A DNA stretch of 64,000 nt, taken from positions 33,381 through 97,380 of the forward strand of contig JABSOY010000017.1 of the NCBI GenBank assembly GCA_013215385.1, written 5' to 3'. The notes below the pieces were generated by a model, which was not told where the DNA came from, did no database searches, and worked only from the letters and a program-made list of their open reading frames with translations. Origin of the DNA: Colwellia sp. (GTDB lineage Bacteria > Pseudomonadota > Gammaproteobacteria > Enterobacterales > Alteromonadaceae). The position numbers and the translations under genes were made by a program. Positions 54,431 through 64,000 of the stretch are shown here, piece after piece; positions within the stretch are counted from its first letter, which is position 1; every line of letters starts with the position of its first letter.

Positions 54431-54664
54431 TTATTGGTTAGCAGTAACGTAATCAACAGCTGCTTGAACAGTTGTGATTTTTTCAGCTTCTTCATCTGGA
54501 ATTTCAGTATCAAATTCTTCTTCTAACGCCATTACTAATTCAACAGTGTCTAAAGAGTCAGCACCTAAGTCGTCAACGAATGAAGAGCTTATTTTAACTT
54601 CGTCTTCACTTACACCTAATTGTTCAATAGTAATTTTTTTTACGCGTTCTTCAATAGTACTCAT
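54431..54664 (-). CDS. acpP: Acyl carrier protein
   Basis: A 77-residue acidic helical protein. The phosphopantetheine-attachment Ser is in [18 protein letters not shown] (about 34-51). It carries growing acyl chains for the surrounding fab enzymes and for PlsX. A strong A/G-rich ribosome-binding site precedes the start. It is nearly identical in pattern to E. coli AcpP (78 residues). Confidence 0.98.
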   Translation of the reverse strand: MSTIEERVKKITIEQLGVSEDEVKISSSFVDDLGADSLDTVELVMALEEEFDTEIPDEEAEKITTVQAAVDYVTANQ

Positions 54665-54824
54665 TTTTTTTCCTTTCTAGAAAATACAATATTTCAAAAT
54701 TGTGTGTAGTTTATTCGTCAACAGCCTAGCTTGCAAGCTTCTAATTTTAATTTTCGTCTGGTCTAACCTGTTGACTAATTTAAAATGTTCTAATTTGTTG
54801 TTTATTAACACTTATGCAAACAAA

Positions 54825-55559
54825 TTAAACCATATACATACCGCCGTTTACGTGTAATGTTTCACCCGTAATGTATGCAGCGCCATCAGAGGCTAAAAAA
54901 GCCACTGCATTAGCAATTTCTTCTGGCTTACCTAAACGATTCGCAGGAACTTGAGAAAAAATACCTTCTTTTTGCTCATCGGTTAAACTTTGTGTCATAT
55001 CGGTATCGATAAAACCCGGCGATACAGTATTAACAGTTATGCCACGAGATGCAACCTCACGCGCTAATGATTTTGTAAAACCAAGTAACCCTGCTTTAGC
55101 CGTTGCGTAGTTTACTTGGCCTGCATTGCCCATACTACCTACAACAGAGCCAATATTAATAATACGGCCATTACGTTTTTTCATCATAGAACGAATAACA
55201 GCTTTACTGATTTTAAATACAGATGAAAGGTTGGTATCAATGATATCTTGCCATTCATCATCTTTCATACGCATGAACAAGTTATCACGAGTGATACCCG
55301 CATTATTAACAAGAATATCAATTCCACCATGATTTTCTTTAATCAAGGCGAACAATGCAGCAATAGAGTCATTGTCAGTAACATTAAGTACTAACCCTTG
55401 ACCTTCACCTAAATATTCGCTGATATTTTCAGCGCCGTGCGCAGATGTTGCTGTTCCCAAAACCGTTGCACCTAAGCCTTTTAATTGAACCGCAATTGCT
55501 TTGCCAATACCACGACTAGCACCCGTTACCAAGACGATTTTTCCTTCTAAAGAAAGCAT
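54825..55559 (-). CDS. fabG: 3-oxoacyl-[acyl-carrier-protein] reductase
   Basis: A 244-residue short-chain dehydrogenase using NADPH. The cofactor motif TGASRGIGKAIA is near residue 12, NNAG near 86, and the Ser-Tyr-Lys catalytic set in IGSVVGSMGNAGQVNYATAKAG near 136-157. It ends ITGETLHVNGGMYM as in FabG. It lies 8 bases after fabD and reduces 3-oxoacyl-ACP during fatty acid elongation. Confidence 0.97.
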   Translation of the reverse strand: MLSLEGKIVLVTGASRGIGKAIAVQLKGLGATVLGTATSAHGAENISEYLGEGQGLVLNVTDNDSIAALFALIKENHGGIDILVNNAGITRDNLFMRMKDDEWQDIIDTNLSSVFKISKAVIRSMMKKRNGRIINIGSVVGSMGNAGQVNYATAKAGLLGFTKSLAREVASRGITVNTVSPGFIDTDMTQSLTDEQKEGIFSQVPANRLGKPEEIANAVAFLASDGAAYITGETLHVNGGMYMV

Positions 55560-55567
55560 ATTTTACC

Positions 55568-56503
55568 TTATTTAATTGTTTCTAATGCTTTAGTTAACGA
55601 TGTTTGATCATTAACTGAAACACTGGTGATTGATTTGTCGATACGTTTGATTAACCCTTGTAAAACTTTCCCTGGGCCTGCTTCAACGACTAATGAAACC
55701 CCCATTGTTGAAAGCTTTTCAATACTCTCTGTCCATCGTACTGGGTTATATAACTGTTTAATTAACGCCAATTTAATAGCTTCAACATCCGTTTCTGCTA
55801 CAACGTCGACATTATTTACCACTGGAATTTGTGGTGTATTGAACGTTATATTATTAAATTCTTCAGCAAGCTCATCAGCGGCATCTTTCATTAAAGCACA
55901 ATGCGATGGAACGCTTACAGGTAAAGGTAATACACGCTTTGCTCCTGCTTCTTTACACAAAACACCGGCACGTTCTACAGCCGATTTATGACCAGCAATA
56001 ACAACTTGGCCAGGTGAGTTGAAATTAACGGCAGCAACAACTTCATCGTTTTGTGCTTTTTCACACACATCAATAATCGCTTGATCGTCAAGACCAATAA
56101 TAGCAGCCATTGCACCTACGCCAGCAGGTACTGATGCTTGCATAAACTCACCACGTTTTTCTACTAACTTCACACCTTCAACTAAGGAGATAACGCCGGC
56201 ACAAACTAAAGCTGAATACTCACCTAAACTGTGACCTGCTAATGCCGCAGGTTTTATGTCAGACTGAGATGCCCATAAACGCCATAAGGCGACACTTGCG
56301 GTTAAAAGTGCCGGTTGGGTAAAGTTAGTTTGGTTTAGTTTTTCAGCGGGGCCTTCAGCGACTAGCTGCCAAAGGTTATAACCTAAAGCATCAGATGCTT
56401 CTTTAAAAGTTTGTTGTACAACTTCGTTGTCAGCAAAATCAGACAACATACCAACAGTTTGAGAGCCTTGACCGGGAAAAACAAACGCTAAATTATTTTG
56501 CAT
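55568..56503 (-). CDS. fabD: Malonyl-CoA:ACP transacylase
   Basis: A 311-residue acyltransferase. It has FPGQGSQTVGM at the start, the catalytic Ser in GHSLGEYSALV near 92, Arg in EKRGEFMQ near 117, and catalytic His in PSHCALM near 201. It loads malonyl groups on AcpP. Upstream it is separated from plsX by only 121 bases, where fabH normally lies in Gammaproteobacteria; no fabH is present. Confidence 0.96.
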   Translation of the reverse strand: MQNNLAFVFPGQGSQTVGMLSDFADNEVVQQTFKEASDALGYNLWQLVAEGPAEKLNQTNFTQPALLTASVALWRLWASQSDIKPAALAGHSLGEYSALVCAGVISLVEGVKLVEKRGEFMQASVPAGVGAMAAIIGLDDQAIIDVCEKAQNDEVVAAVNFNSPGQVVIAGHKSAVERAGVLCKEAGAKRVLPLPVSVPSHCALMKDAADELAEEFNNITFNTPQIPVVNNVDVVAETDVEAIKLALIKQLYNPVRWTESIEKLSTMGVSLVVEAGPGKVLQGLIKRIDKSITSVSVNDQTSLTKALETIK

Positions 56504-56624
56504 TTTATTACCTAATGTTTATTTGTGTTTTAATTAAATCTGTATCGATGATACTTAATGAATTAATTTCTTTGTAAAAAAACAATTCATTAACTACGAA
56601 CTAGTTGGTTTTTTGCTTAATAAA

Positions 56625-57656
56625 TTATTTACGACCATATGCAAAGCCATTTTCTAACTTATCTTTTATTCTTTCGGGCACTTGCCTATCAATCTCTTTT
56701 ATAGCTTCTAAGATTGCCATATAAAAAGCTTTTGAACTGGCATTCCCATGACTTTTCACTACAATACCGCGTAATCCTATCAAACTTGCGCCGTTATACT
56801 GGTCGGGGTTCAGGGGTTTAAAGAGTTTTTTAAATGTAGAGGATAATAATCGCCCCACTATGCGGGTAAATATGTTGCGCGATAACACTGTCTGCATTTT
56901 TTGATAGACGAGGCGAGCAACACCTTCACAGGTTTTTAGAGCAACATTTCCTACAAAACCATCACAAACAATTACATCCGCTTTATTAGTAAAAATATCA
57001 TTACCTTCAACAAAGCCAATATAGTTTATTTCACTATTTTTAGATAATTGAGCGGCAGTTTGTTTAATATGGTCACTACCTTTTATTTCTTCTTCGCCCA
57101 TATTTAATAAAGCAATTCTTGGTCTTTCAATACCATCGACCTGCTCAGCCATTACCGAGCCCATTACCGCAAATTGATATAAAACATTAGAGTCGCAGAA
57201 AACATTCGCGCCTAAGTCGAGCATAAATACATGCTTGTTTTCATCATGTGTCGGTAAAGAGGAGATTAATGCTGGCCGTTCAACTCCTGCTAATGTTTTC
57301 AGTACAAAGTGCGCCATCGAAAACAACGCGCCGGTATTACCGGCACTCACACACGCCTGCGCTTTATTTTCATGCACGAGATCAAGTGACTTTCGCATTG
57401 AGGAATTTTTTTTACTACGTAAAGCGACAATAGGTTTATCATCCATTTCCACAACTTCAGTGGTTGGATAAATAGATAATTGGGGATGTTCAAGACACTG
57501 ACTTTTGGATAATTCAGCGTTAATAATATCGACATCACCGCAGAGAATGAGGTGAAGTTTTGGAATGTTTTTAACTGCCAATATTGCAGCCGGTATTGTT
57601 ATAAGGGGGCCTTTATCACCCCCCATAACATCTAACGCTATGGTTAGACTATTCAA
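56625..57656 (-). CDS. plsX: Phosphate acyltransferase PlsX
   Basis: A 343-residue enzyme that makes acyl-phosphate from acyl-ACP for phospholipid synthesis. Family segments are IALDVMGGDKGP at the start, ALRSKKNSSMRKSLDLV near 77, ACVSAGNTGALFSM near 100, and DVIVCDGFVGNVALKT near 228. It follows rpmF by 10 bases, as in most Gammaproteobacteria, and belongs to the fatty acid/phospholipid block. Confidence 0.95.
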   Translation of the reverse strand: MNSLTIALDVMGGDKGPLITIPAAILAVKNIPKLHLILCGDVDIINAELSKSQCLEHPQLSIYPTTEVVEMDDKPIVALRSKKNSSMRKSLDLVHENKAQACVSAGNTGALFSMAHFVLKTLAGVERPALISSLPTHDENKHVFMLDLGANVFCDSNVLYQFAVMGSVMAEQVDGIERPRIALLNMGEEEIKGSDHIKQTAAQLSKNSEINYIGFVEGNDIFTNKADVIVCDGFVGNVALKTCEGVARLVYQKMQTVLSRNIFTRIVGRLLSSTFKKLFKPLNPDQYNGASLIGLRGIVVKSHGNASSKAFYMAILEAIKEIDRQVPERIKDKLENGFAYGRK

Positions 57657-57666
57657 AGCAATCAGC

Positions 57667-57837
57667 TTACTTGTTGATTACTTTAACACCTTTATAGAAG
57701 CCATCAGCTGTAACATGATGACGACGGTGTGTTTCACCAGATACTGGATCTACTGATAATTGCTCTGGTGTTACTGCGTCATGTGAACGGCGCATACCAC
57801 GTCTTGAACGAGACTTTTTACTTTTTTGAACTGCCAT
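57667..57837 (-). CDS. rpmF: 50S ribosomal protein L32
   Basis: A 56-residue basic protein starting [20 protein letters not shown] and ending [11 protein letters not shown]. This is the normal L32 sequence of Gammaproteobacteria, including the conserved [14 protein letters not shown] segment. It lacks zinc-binding cysteines, as expected in this group. It lies between yceD and plsX, in the conserved order. Confidence 0.97.
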   Translation of the reverse strand: MAVQKSKKSRSRRGMRRSHDAVTPEQLSVDPVSGETHRRHHVTADGFYKGVKVINK

Positions 57838-57880
57838 TAGCTACTCCTAAAATCGGTTAATCGGTTATTAAATAAGTTGT

Positions 57881-58393
57881 TTATTTAATTTTCTTTAATA
57901 CATCAAATGGGTTTGGTTTTTCTAGCTCTTCAGGCAATTCACCCCATACACTGTCAACTGGTGCTTGACACTGACTAGGTTCATGCTTTGCTATTAATGG
58001 AATCGCAAGTATTAACTCTTCCTCCACTAATTCAAGCAAGTTAACTTCACCATTTTCATCTAATTCTATTGCGTCATAATATGACGGCAATGCTTCAGCA
58101 GCTTCATCATTTTTTGCTGGGCTAAGAGTAAACTCTATATCCAAATCAATAACTAATGATTCAGTGCAACGCTGACAAATCAATGCTACAGATAGCGAAC
58201 CGGTTCCTGAAATAACATTCAGGCCGAGGTCATCGACATCAAATTTAACATTCACCTGCATCTGCTCATTGCATGGAGTACACACATCAAGCAATCTATT
58301 CATCCCCGACACTTCAAAGAAGCCGTCGCACACCAACCTACGTTGGGCGCTCTTTCGGGGGTTTATCATTATCGGGAGTTTAAGATTTTCCAT
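57881..58393 (-). CDS. yceD: YceD/DUF177 family protein
   Basis: A 170-residue protein matching E. coli YceD. It starts with KLPIMINPRKSAQRRLVCDG, has the cysteine pair LICQRC near 93-98, an acidic middle (EALPSYYDAIELDENGEV), and a C-terminal GELPEELEKPNPFDVL. Family members are linked to 23S rRNA accumulation in plants and some bacteria, and the gene is almost always beside rpmF. The precise bacterial function is uncertain. Confidence 0.92.
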   Translation of the reverse strand: MENLKLPIMINPRKSAQRRLVCDGFFEVSGMNRLLDVCTPCNEQMQVNVKFDVDDLGLNVISGTGSLSVALICQRCTESLVIDLDIEFTLSPAKNDEAAEALPSYYDAIELDENGEVNLLELVEEELILAIPLIAKHEPSQCQAPVDSVWGELPEELEKPNPFDVLKKIK

Positions 58394-58513
58394 AAGGCGC
58401 GCATATTAATGTGCTTGCCCGCTTCTGTCAAAAGAAAAATAGCGAAATTTGTTTAAAAACTCAAGATAGCCCACATATTATGACATAACTGTTTATATTT
58501 TGAGTAACTTAAT

Positions 58514-59104
58514 GTGAGAACCTTAGTTTTAGCTTCAACATCCCCTTTTAGAAAAACACTTTTAGAAAAGTTAAATTTACCTTTTACTTGTACAAAGCCA
58601 AACGTTGATGAAACAGCATTTCCCAATGAAACGGCTATTGAACTTGTTGAGCGTTTAGCAATAGAAAAAACAAAAGCCGTAGCAAGTGAGTTTCCGAATG
58701 CCCTTATTATCGGTTCAGACCAAGTCGCTTTATCGGAAGGCAACATATTAGGTAAACCTCACAATTTTGAGAACGGTGTGGCACAATTAACAAGTTTTAG
58801 CGGTAAAGCAGTAGAGTTTCATACCGGCTTATGTGTCCTTGATAGCTCAACAGGGAAATCGATTTCCTTAGTTGAATTATTCACCGTGCACTTTAATAAA
58901 TTATCGACAAAGGAAATTACGGCTTATCTTCATGCCGAACAACCTTATAATTGTGCGGGTAGTTTCAAAAGTGAAGGTTTAGGGATTTGCTTATTTGAAA
59001 AACTAGCGGGTGATGATCCTAATACATTAATAGGTTTACCACTGATACGTTTAGTTAGTTTACTTAAAAAACACGATTTTTATGTTCTGCAAGAGCAAAA
59101 ATAA
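58514..59104 (+). CDS. Maf-family nucleotide pyrophosphatase (YceF type)
   Basis: A 196-residue Maf protein. It has LASTSPFRKTLLEKL at the start, NVDETAFPNETAIEL near 32, IGSDQVALSEG near 68, and YNCAGSFKSEGLGICLFE near 145. The YceF branch hydrolyses 7-methyl-GTP, and the absence of a canonical TTP/UTP pattern plus location beside yceD and rluC favour it. It is divergent from yceD and 120 bases away from it. Confidence 0.88.
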   Translation: MRTLVLASTSPFRKTLLEKLNLPFTCTKPNVDETAFPNETAIELVERLAIEKTKAVASEFPNALIIGSDQVALSEGNILGKPHNFENGVAQLTSFSGKAVEFHTGLCVLDSSTGKSISLVELFTVHFNKLSTKEITAYLHAEQPYNCAGSFKSEGLGICLFEKLAGDDPNTLIGLPLIRLVSLLKKHDFYVLQEQK

Positions 59105-59197
59105 GCTTATCAATAATAGCTGTATGCTATGAATTAGCTAAAGCTTAATGGAACACACAAATGAGTTCTATATAAAAAGTCAGTACCTAAATAGTTG

Positions 59198-59851
59198 TCA
59201 GCTTTTGATCAAAAGCTGATGAAGCTCAGCCAACGAGTCGACAATCGCTCTTGGCTGATATTTTGTAAGTACTTCAATATCATGAACACCATAAGTTACA
59301 CCAATACTATCTATGCCTGCTCTTTGCGCCATTTCTAAATCAAAAGATGTGTCACCTATCATTACGGCTTCATTTTTTTGAATGTTCAACTCAGCTAACA
59401 AACTATTAATCATATCCGGATCAGGTTTTGAAATACATTCATCGGCACAACGTGAAGTGATAAAGAAATGTTCAGTATCGGTAACCTGCCAGACTCGCTG
59501 TAAACCAGCTCGCGCTTTTCCGGTTGCAACAGCAAGTAACTTCTTTTCTTGCTTCAATTGAGTTAGTAACTCAATGGCGTTATCAAACAATGGGGTTGGT
59601 GTAGTATTTACTTCAACGTATTGGTGTTTATATTGCGCGGTTAATATTTCTACTTGCTCTTCATTTGCACTCGGGAATAAAGTTTGAATAGCTTTAGGTA
59701 AACTCAGTCCAATAATTTGCTTAGCTTGTTGATAACTTGGAGGCTCAAATGATAATGCAATAGCACTGGCTTGCATCGAATAAACAATACGATCGACGGA
59801 ATCCATTAACGTACCGTCCCAATCAAAAATAACTAATTTGTAGGTGTGCAT
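59198..59851 (-). CDS. HAD-superfamily phosphatase (phosphoglycolate phosphatase-like)
   Basis: A 217-residue HAD subfamily IA hydrolase. Motif I is FDWDGTLMDSV near residue 9, motif II AVATGKAR near 107, motif III near SKPDPDM (Lys, about 140), and motif IV MIGDTSFDLEMA near 162. Family members remove phosphate from small molecules such as phosphoglycolate. The same gene neighbours rluC in many Gammaproteobacteria. The substrate is not determined. A perfect 22-base palindrome spans its last codons. Confidence 0.87.
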   Translation of the reverse strand: MHTYKLVIFDWDGTLMDSVDRIVYSMQASAIALSFEPPSYQQAKQIIGLSLPKAIQTLFPSANEEQVEILTAQYKHQYVEVNTTPTPLFDNAIELLTQLKQEKKLLAVATGKARAGLQRVWQVTDTEHFFITSRCADECISKPDPDMINSLLAELNIQKNEAVMIGDTSFDLEMAQRAGIDSIGVTYGVHDIEVLTKYQPRAIVDSLAELHQLLIKS

Positions 59852-60033
59852 AAATTCTCTTTCTTGATGGTAAAGCTAAAGACCTAACCACGAAAAACAG
59901 AGATATGGCAAGGTTTAAACTTTATATTATATATTTATTCTCAAATTGAGAAGTTAATGATTAAGAATGAAAGTCGCATGCGAAACTTAGTTCAGCATGC
60001 GAGTTAAAAACAAATAAACTCAGGATAAGGATA

Positions 60034-60981
60034 TTATCTTAATTTTTTCAAAAAGTTTTGCAATGAAGGTTCTAACGGTGCTTCAACTTTCATACGCTCA
60101 TCGGTACCTGGATGAGTAAACTCAATACTTGCAGCATGCAAAAACAAACGTTTGAGACCCATTTTTTTCATATCACCGTCGAAGTTTTCATAACCATATT
60201 TTGCATCACAGGCAATGGGATGTCCTTTGATTTGGCAATGCACACGAATTTGGTGAGTTCGTCCTGTAACAGGAAAAGCGCGAATTAATGTTGAATGCTC
60301 AAAGTTTTCGAGTACTTTAAAGCGTGTTTCTGACTCTTTACCGTTTATATTATCTACGACAACAACACGTTCGCCTGATTTTAAATCATTCTTTTTCAAG
60401 CCCTCAGTAACACGTGTTAATTTAGTCGACCAATGACCTTTTACCAAAGCATGATAAAACTTTTGCACAGTTTTACTACGTAATTGTTCATGTAAATGTC
60501 GTAACGCAGAGCGTTTTTTGGCTATCACTAAACATCCAGAGGTGTCTCGGTCGAGTCGATGAACAAGTTCGAGCATTCTAGCATCAGGTCGTAAAGCTCT
60601 TAATGCCTCTATCAATCCAAAGCTTAATCCACTGCCACCATGGACAGCCATCCCAGAGGGTTTATTGATAACGATTAAACGGTCGTCTTCAAATAATATT
60701 TGCTTCTCTAAGTTTGCCACCACTCTTAATTTTGTTGAAACTTCATTGGTATTTTCGGAAATCCTGATAGGAGCAACACGAACAATATCTTCGTCTTGAA
60801 TTTTATAATCAGGTTTTTTACGTTTTTTATTCACTCTGATTTCACCTTTTCTTAATAGGCGATAGATCATGCTTTTCGGCACACCTTTCAGGGTTTTTAA
60901 TAAAAAATTGTCTATTCGTTGACCAGCGTCTTCGCTATCGATTGTATAAAATCGAACTTGGGGTTTTGTATTTTCATTCAT
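60034..60981 (-). CDS. rluC: 23S rRNA pseudouridine synthase RluC
   Basis: A 315-residue RluA-family enzyme. An N-terminal S4 RNA-binding domain (about 18-75) includes GQRIDNFLLKTLKGVPKS. The catalytic domain has the Asp motif ELVHRLDRDTSGCL near 140. RTHQIRVHCQIKGHPIACD near 241 also supports the RluA/RluC group. It modifies three uridines in 23S rRNA. It is divergent from rne, an arrangement conserved from E. coli onward, which supports RluC over RluD. Confidence 0.94.
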   Translation of the reverse strand: MNENTKPQVRFYTIDSEDAGQRIDNFLLKTLKGVPKSMIYRLLRKGEIRVNKKRKKPDYKIQDEDIVRVAPIRISENTNEVSTKLRVVANLEKQILFEDDRLIVINKPSGMAVHGGSGLSFGLIEALRALRPDARMLELVHRLDRDTSGCLVIAKKRSALRHLHEQLRSKTVQKFYHALVKGHWSTKLTRVTEGLKKNDLKSGERVVVVDNINGKESETRFKVLENFEHSTLIRAFPVTGRTHQIRVHCQIKGHPIACDAKYGYENFDGDMKKMGLKRLFLHAASIEFTHPGTDERMKVEAPLEPSLQNFLKKLR

Positions 60982-61597
60982 GAGGCGAGTTTAACATATT
61001 TTTTTTCACTTTTGAGTAATTAACTTGGCGATTTAATTGCCTTTTACCTTAATAAAGTGGGATAATCACGCTGTTATTACCTGTAATAGGTAATAATGTA
61101 AGAAATAGAAGCTTCTAGCGAAACGTAAGAGGCAACATGCGGCCACATTAATGTGCGTTAACTCGATAATAAACTATCGCTGACATATTAACCGAATGGC
61201 CTATTGCAAGCATTGACCTGAATGAACAAGTCAAGAAACGGCATAAACATTTTGTCCCGCGCAACGGAAGTAATTTTGTAATGATATAAGCCAAATTAGA
61301 TAAGTTTTCATCGAGTAATAACTAGAACAGTAAGCGAAAGAGCCGAACTTCATAATTCTCAACAAATATCAATTTGAAAATATCGAGCACAGCACAATTT
61401 GCTGCGCACATGAAGAAACAATTTTTTTTAGGTGAATAATCACCTAAAAGTAGAATCAAAATTTAATAACAGCTTACAGCGTAATATGACGCTGTAATAT
61501 GACACCCGAGAGGCTGACAACTTGCTGTTACCATAGCGATAAATTGCTTTGTGTTCGAAGCTTATAGTGTTGTGACTAAAAATGAGTCACTAAACCT
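60982..61597. other. Long divergent region between rluC and rne
   Basis: About 616 bases with no protein gene. In E. coli the rne leader is long and structured and mediates feedback by RNase E. A similar long leader (over 500 bases from the promoter candidate at 61037-61066) would fit, but I could not show conserved hairpins by eye. Confidence 0.55.
61037..61066 (+). promoter_or_regulatory. Candidate rne promoter
   Basis: TTGCCT (61037-61042) and GATAAT (61061-61066) are separated by 18 bases and fit a sigma-70 promoter with four and five matches. It would produce a leader of roughly 525 bases before rne. Confidence 0.4.
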
Positions 61598-64000
61598 ATG
61601 AAACGTATGCTAATTAATGCCACACAATCAGAAGAATTACGTGTAGCACTTGTCGATGGTCAACAACTTTATGATTTAGATATCGAAAGTCCTGGTCATG
61701 AACAAAAAAAATCAAATATCTATAAAGCAAAAATTACGCGTATAGAGCCATCTCTAGAAGCCGCTTTTGTTGACTATGGCGCAGATCGCCACGGTTTCCT
61801 TCCTATGAAAGAAATCGCCCGTGAATACTTCCCTAAAGGTTACACTTTCCAAGGGCGTCCTAGTATTAAGGATGTTCTTAAGGAAGGCCAAGAAGTTGTC
61901 GTTCAAATTGATAAAGAAGAACGAGGCCAAAAAGGTGCCGCATTAACAACATTTGTTAGCTTAGCCGGTAGCTACTTAGTCCTAATGCCAAATAACCCTC
62001 GTGCTGGCGGTATTTCTCGTCGCATTGAAGGTGACGAACGTACAGATTTAAAGACCTCTTTAAGTAAACTAGACCTGCCAAAAGGAATGGGCTTAATTGT
62101 TCGTACTGCTGGAGTAGGAAAAGATTACGAAGAACTAGATTGGGATTTAAACGTTCTATTACATCATTGGAAAGCCATTTCAGAAGCTGCAGAAAGTAAA
62201 CCAGCTCCATTTTTAATTCATCAAGAAACTAACGTTATTCTACGTGCTATTCGTGATTATTTACGCCGTGATATTGGTGAAGTATTGATTGATCGCCCAA
62301 AAACATTCGAAAGCGTTAAAAAGCATATTGAAGTTGTTCGTCCAGATTTTTTAAATAAAATTAAGTTATATAACAATGATGTGCCATTATTTACTCACTA
62401 CCAAATTGAAACCCAAATTGAGTCAGCCTTCCAACGTGAAGTAAGACTTCCATCTGGTGGTTCAATTGTTATTGACCCTACAGAAGCGATGACATCTATC
62501 GATGTTAACTCTGCTAGAGCAACCAAAGGGAGTGATATTGAAGAAACAGCCTTTAATACTAATTTAGAAGCAGCAGAAGAAGTTGCTCGTCAATTACGTT
62601 TACGTGATTTAGGTGGTTTAGTTGTTATCGATTTCATTGATATGACACCTGTTCGTCATCAGCGTGAAGTTGAAAATCGTATGCGTGATGCCGTAAAACA
62701 GGATAGAGCACGTATTCAATTAGGTCGAATTTCTCGTTTTGGCTTATTAGAAATGTCTCGTCAACGCTTACGCCCTTCTATTGGTGAAACTAGCCAAGGT
62801 GTTTGTCCGCGATGTAATGGAACAGGACATGTTCGTAGTGTTGAATCATTAGCATTGTCTATTTTACGTTTAATGGAAGAAGAAGCCATTAAAGAAAATA
62901 CTCAACATGTTCAAGCACAAGTGCCGGTACCTGTTGCGACCTACTTATTAAACGAAAAACGTCGTTCTGTTTTCCACATTGAAAAGCATCATAACGTAAA
63001 TATTCTTATTATTCCTAATCCTCATATGGATACGCCTCAATATGAAGTAATTAGAGTAAAAACAGACGAAACCATTGTAGAAGCGAGCTACGAAAAAACG
63101 ATTACAGAAGCATCTGTTGAAGAAGCAATAATGCCTAAATTTGATAAGCAAGCATCAAAACGTGATGAGCCTGTTTTACAAGGTATGACGTCACCTAAGC
63201 AAGCCGCTCCAGTAACAGCTTCAAAAACAGTCGCTCCTATTGTGAAGAAAGAAGAGTCTACAAGTTTAATAACGGGTTTAGTAAACTGGGTTAAAGCACT
63301 TTTTTCAAGCGAAGAAGTTGCTCCTAAAGTTGTTGCGCCAGTAGACAAACAAAAAAATAGTACCGATGAACGTCGTCCACAACGTGGTCGTCAAGGTCAG
63401 CGTCGTAATAATCGTAACGATAACAGAAATGCTAACAGTAACGATAAACGAAATGATTCTCGCAACGATAATCGTGGCAATGTAAAAGCTAACGAAGCTA
63501 TTGAAAATAAAGAGAGCAAACAAAGCAGACAACCGCGTAAACCTCAACCTGAACGAAATACTAAACCGAAAGAAGAAAAAGTTTTAGTACGTCGCCAGCG
63601 TCGTAACAACCAAAAGAAAGTTCGTATTACAGAAGAAAACTCACCTACTGTTAATAACGCAGCGGTAGTTGCTCAAGCCGCACCTTCAGTTGTCGTAGAT
63701 GAAACTTTAGCTATTAATACGCAAGCTACTCAAGTTGAAGTAACACCTGTAGCCCAAGCTGATACCCAGGTAAAAGATGAACAACGACCAAGAAATCGTC
63801 GTTCACCTAGACATTTACGTTCAAACGGTCAACGTCGACGTCAACCTACTGCAGAAGTAAGTGAAGATCCTGTAGAAGCAAGATACCCAGAAACAGAACA
63901 AGTTGTTGAAACGCCTGTTGTTGAAACGCCTGTTGTTGAAACGCCTGTTGTTGAAACGCCTGTCTTTGAAGCTCCTGTCGTTGAGACGCCTGTCGTTGAA
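61598..64000 (+). CDS. rne: Ribonuclease E (3' end missing)
   Basis: At least 801 codons, open to the window edge. The start [21 protein letters not shown] is typical. The S1 domain follows (about 38-120). Catalytic Mg site residues lie in VVIDFIDM near 343-350, and Zn-link CPRCNGTGH near 404-412. These belong to the RNase E/G catalytic core. After about 520 the unstructured C-terminal scaffold begins, rich in Arg and Asn ([16 protein letters not shown]), which in other bacteria binds RNA and degradosome partners. The visible end is a tandem VVETP repeat. It is divergent from rluC. Confidence 0.96.
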   Translation, partial: MKRMLINATQSEELRVALVDGQQLYDLDIESPGHEQKKSNIYKAKITRIEPSLEAAFVDYGADRHGFLPMKEIAREYFPKGYTFQGRPSIKDVLKEGQEVVVQIDKEERGQKGAALTTFVSLAGSYLVLMPNNPRAGGISRRIEGDERTDLKTSLSKLDLPKGMGLIVRTAGVGKDYEELDWDLNVLLHHWKAISEAAESKPAPFLIHQETNVILRAIRDYLRRDIGEVLIDRPKTFESVKKHIEVVRPDFLNKIKLYNNDVPLFTHYQIETQIESAFQREVRLPSGGSIVIDPTEAMTSIDVNSARATKGSDIEETAFNTNLEAAEEVARQLRLRDLGGLVVIDFIDMTPVRHQREVENRMRDAVKQDRARIQLGRISRFGLLEMSRQRLRPSIGETSQGVCPRCNGTGHVRSVESLALSILRLMEEEAIKENTQHVQAQVPVPVATYLLNEKRRSVFHIEKHHNVNILIIPNPHMDTPQYEVIRVKTDETIVEASYEKTITEASVEEAIMPKFDKQASKRDEPVLQGMTSPKQAAPVTASKTVAPIVKKEESTSLITGLVNWVKALFSSEEVAPKVVAPVDKQKNSTDERRPQRGRQGQRRNNRNDNRNANSNDKRNDSRNDNRGNVKANEAIENKESKQSRQPRKPQPERNTKPKEEKVLVRRQRRNNQKKVRITEENSPTVNNAAVVAQAAPSVVVDETLAINTQATQVEVTPVAQADTQVKDEQRPRNRRSPRHLRSNGQRRRQPTAEVSEDPVEARYPETEQVVETPVVETPVVETPVVETPVFEAPVVETPVVE
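63902..64000. repeat. 15-bp tandem repeat in the RNase E scaffold (VVETP)
   Basis: Four perfect copies of GTTGTTGAAACGCCT (63902-63961) are followed by diverged copies (GTCTTTGAAGCTCCT, GTCGTTGAGACGCCT) running off the window. Each unit encodes VVETP or a variant. Copy number could vary in frame between strains. Confidence 0.9.

Noticed and set aside
59204..59225. Perfect 22-base palindrome at the end of the HAD gene as a terminator
   Set aside because: It lies within the last codons and no T-run follows on the transcribed strand.
1..64000. CRISPR arrays, tRNA or rRNA genes
   Set aside because: No regularly spaced repeats with unique spacers, no cloverleaf-like sequence and no rRNA-like segment was noticed on either strand.

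Overview
The window is AT-rich gammaproteobacterial chromosome. The gene content (sodium/glutamate symporter, many two-component and chemotaxis genes, TonB receptor, methylcitrate cycle with AcnD/PrpF, and the fab-pabC-mltG-tmk-holB block) suggests a marine Alteromonadales heterotroph, probably of the Colwelliaceae (Colwellia/Thalassotalea type). This is inferred from protein similarity recalled from memory, not from a search. No rRNA, tRNA or CRISPR array was seen.

Layout. 1-3.8 kb: a truncated secreted M43-type metalloprotease and a secreted SMP-30-like beta-propeller. 3.9-11.4 kb: a signalling cluster (response regulator/kinase, CheB, CheR and a 1450-residue hybrid kinase) interrupted by a 361-bp MITE-like element. 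11.9-21.3 kb: a decayed genomic island with an integrase remnant at each end, a RadA-like gene, a HelD-like helicase with a nuclease insert and zinc ribbons, a 1186-residue predicted defence protein (macro-like + McrB-N-like + KAP NTPase), and broken YgjP and AlpA genes. 21.5-22.9 kb: sbcB.

23-37.4 kb: a locus that reads as uptake and catabolism of D-glutamate-containing material. It holds a divergent ArgR-family regulator, a CapA-family protein, an orphan periplasmic binding protein, an N-acyl-D-amino-acid deacylase, an M14 carboxypeptidase lipoprotein, a TonB receptor, GltS, a LysR regulator, DgcN (DUF1611) and DgcA. Three copies of a 15-bp palindrome (ATAACC-N3-GGTTAT) lie in front of the receptor/gltS pair and in front of dgcN, which ties these promoters together. 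A methyl-accepting chemotaxis protein with a c-type heme motif follows.

39.4-46.5 kb: the methylcitrate (propionate) operon gntR-prpB-prpC-acnD-prpF, with GTCGAC palindromes at the regulator promoter. 46.6-47.8 kb: a fused SpmA/SpmB-type membrane protein, then an orphan plus-strand double hairpin and terminator that may be a small RNA. 48.2-58.4 kb: the conserved minus-strand block yceD-rpmF-plsX-fabD-fabG-acpP-fabF-pabC-mltG-tmk-holB-pilZ-tatD, with fabH missing from its usual place. 58.5-64 kb: maf, a HAD phosphatase, rluC, and divergently rne, which runs off the window inside a VVETP tandem repeat.

The two most interesting items are the macro/McrB-N/KAP fusion in the decayed island and the putative D-glutamate/poly-gamma-glutamate locus with its shared operator.
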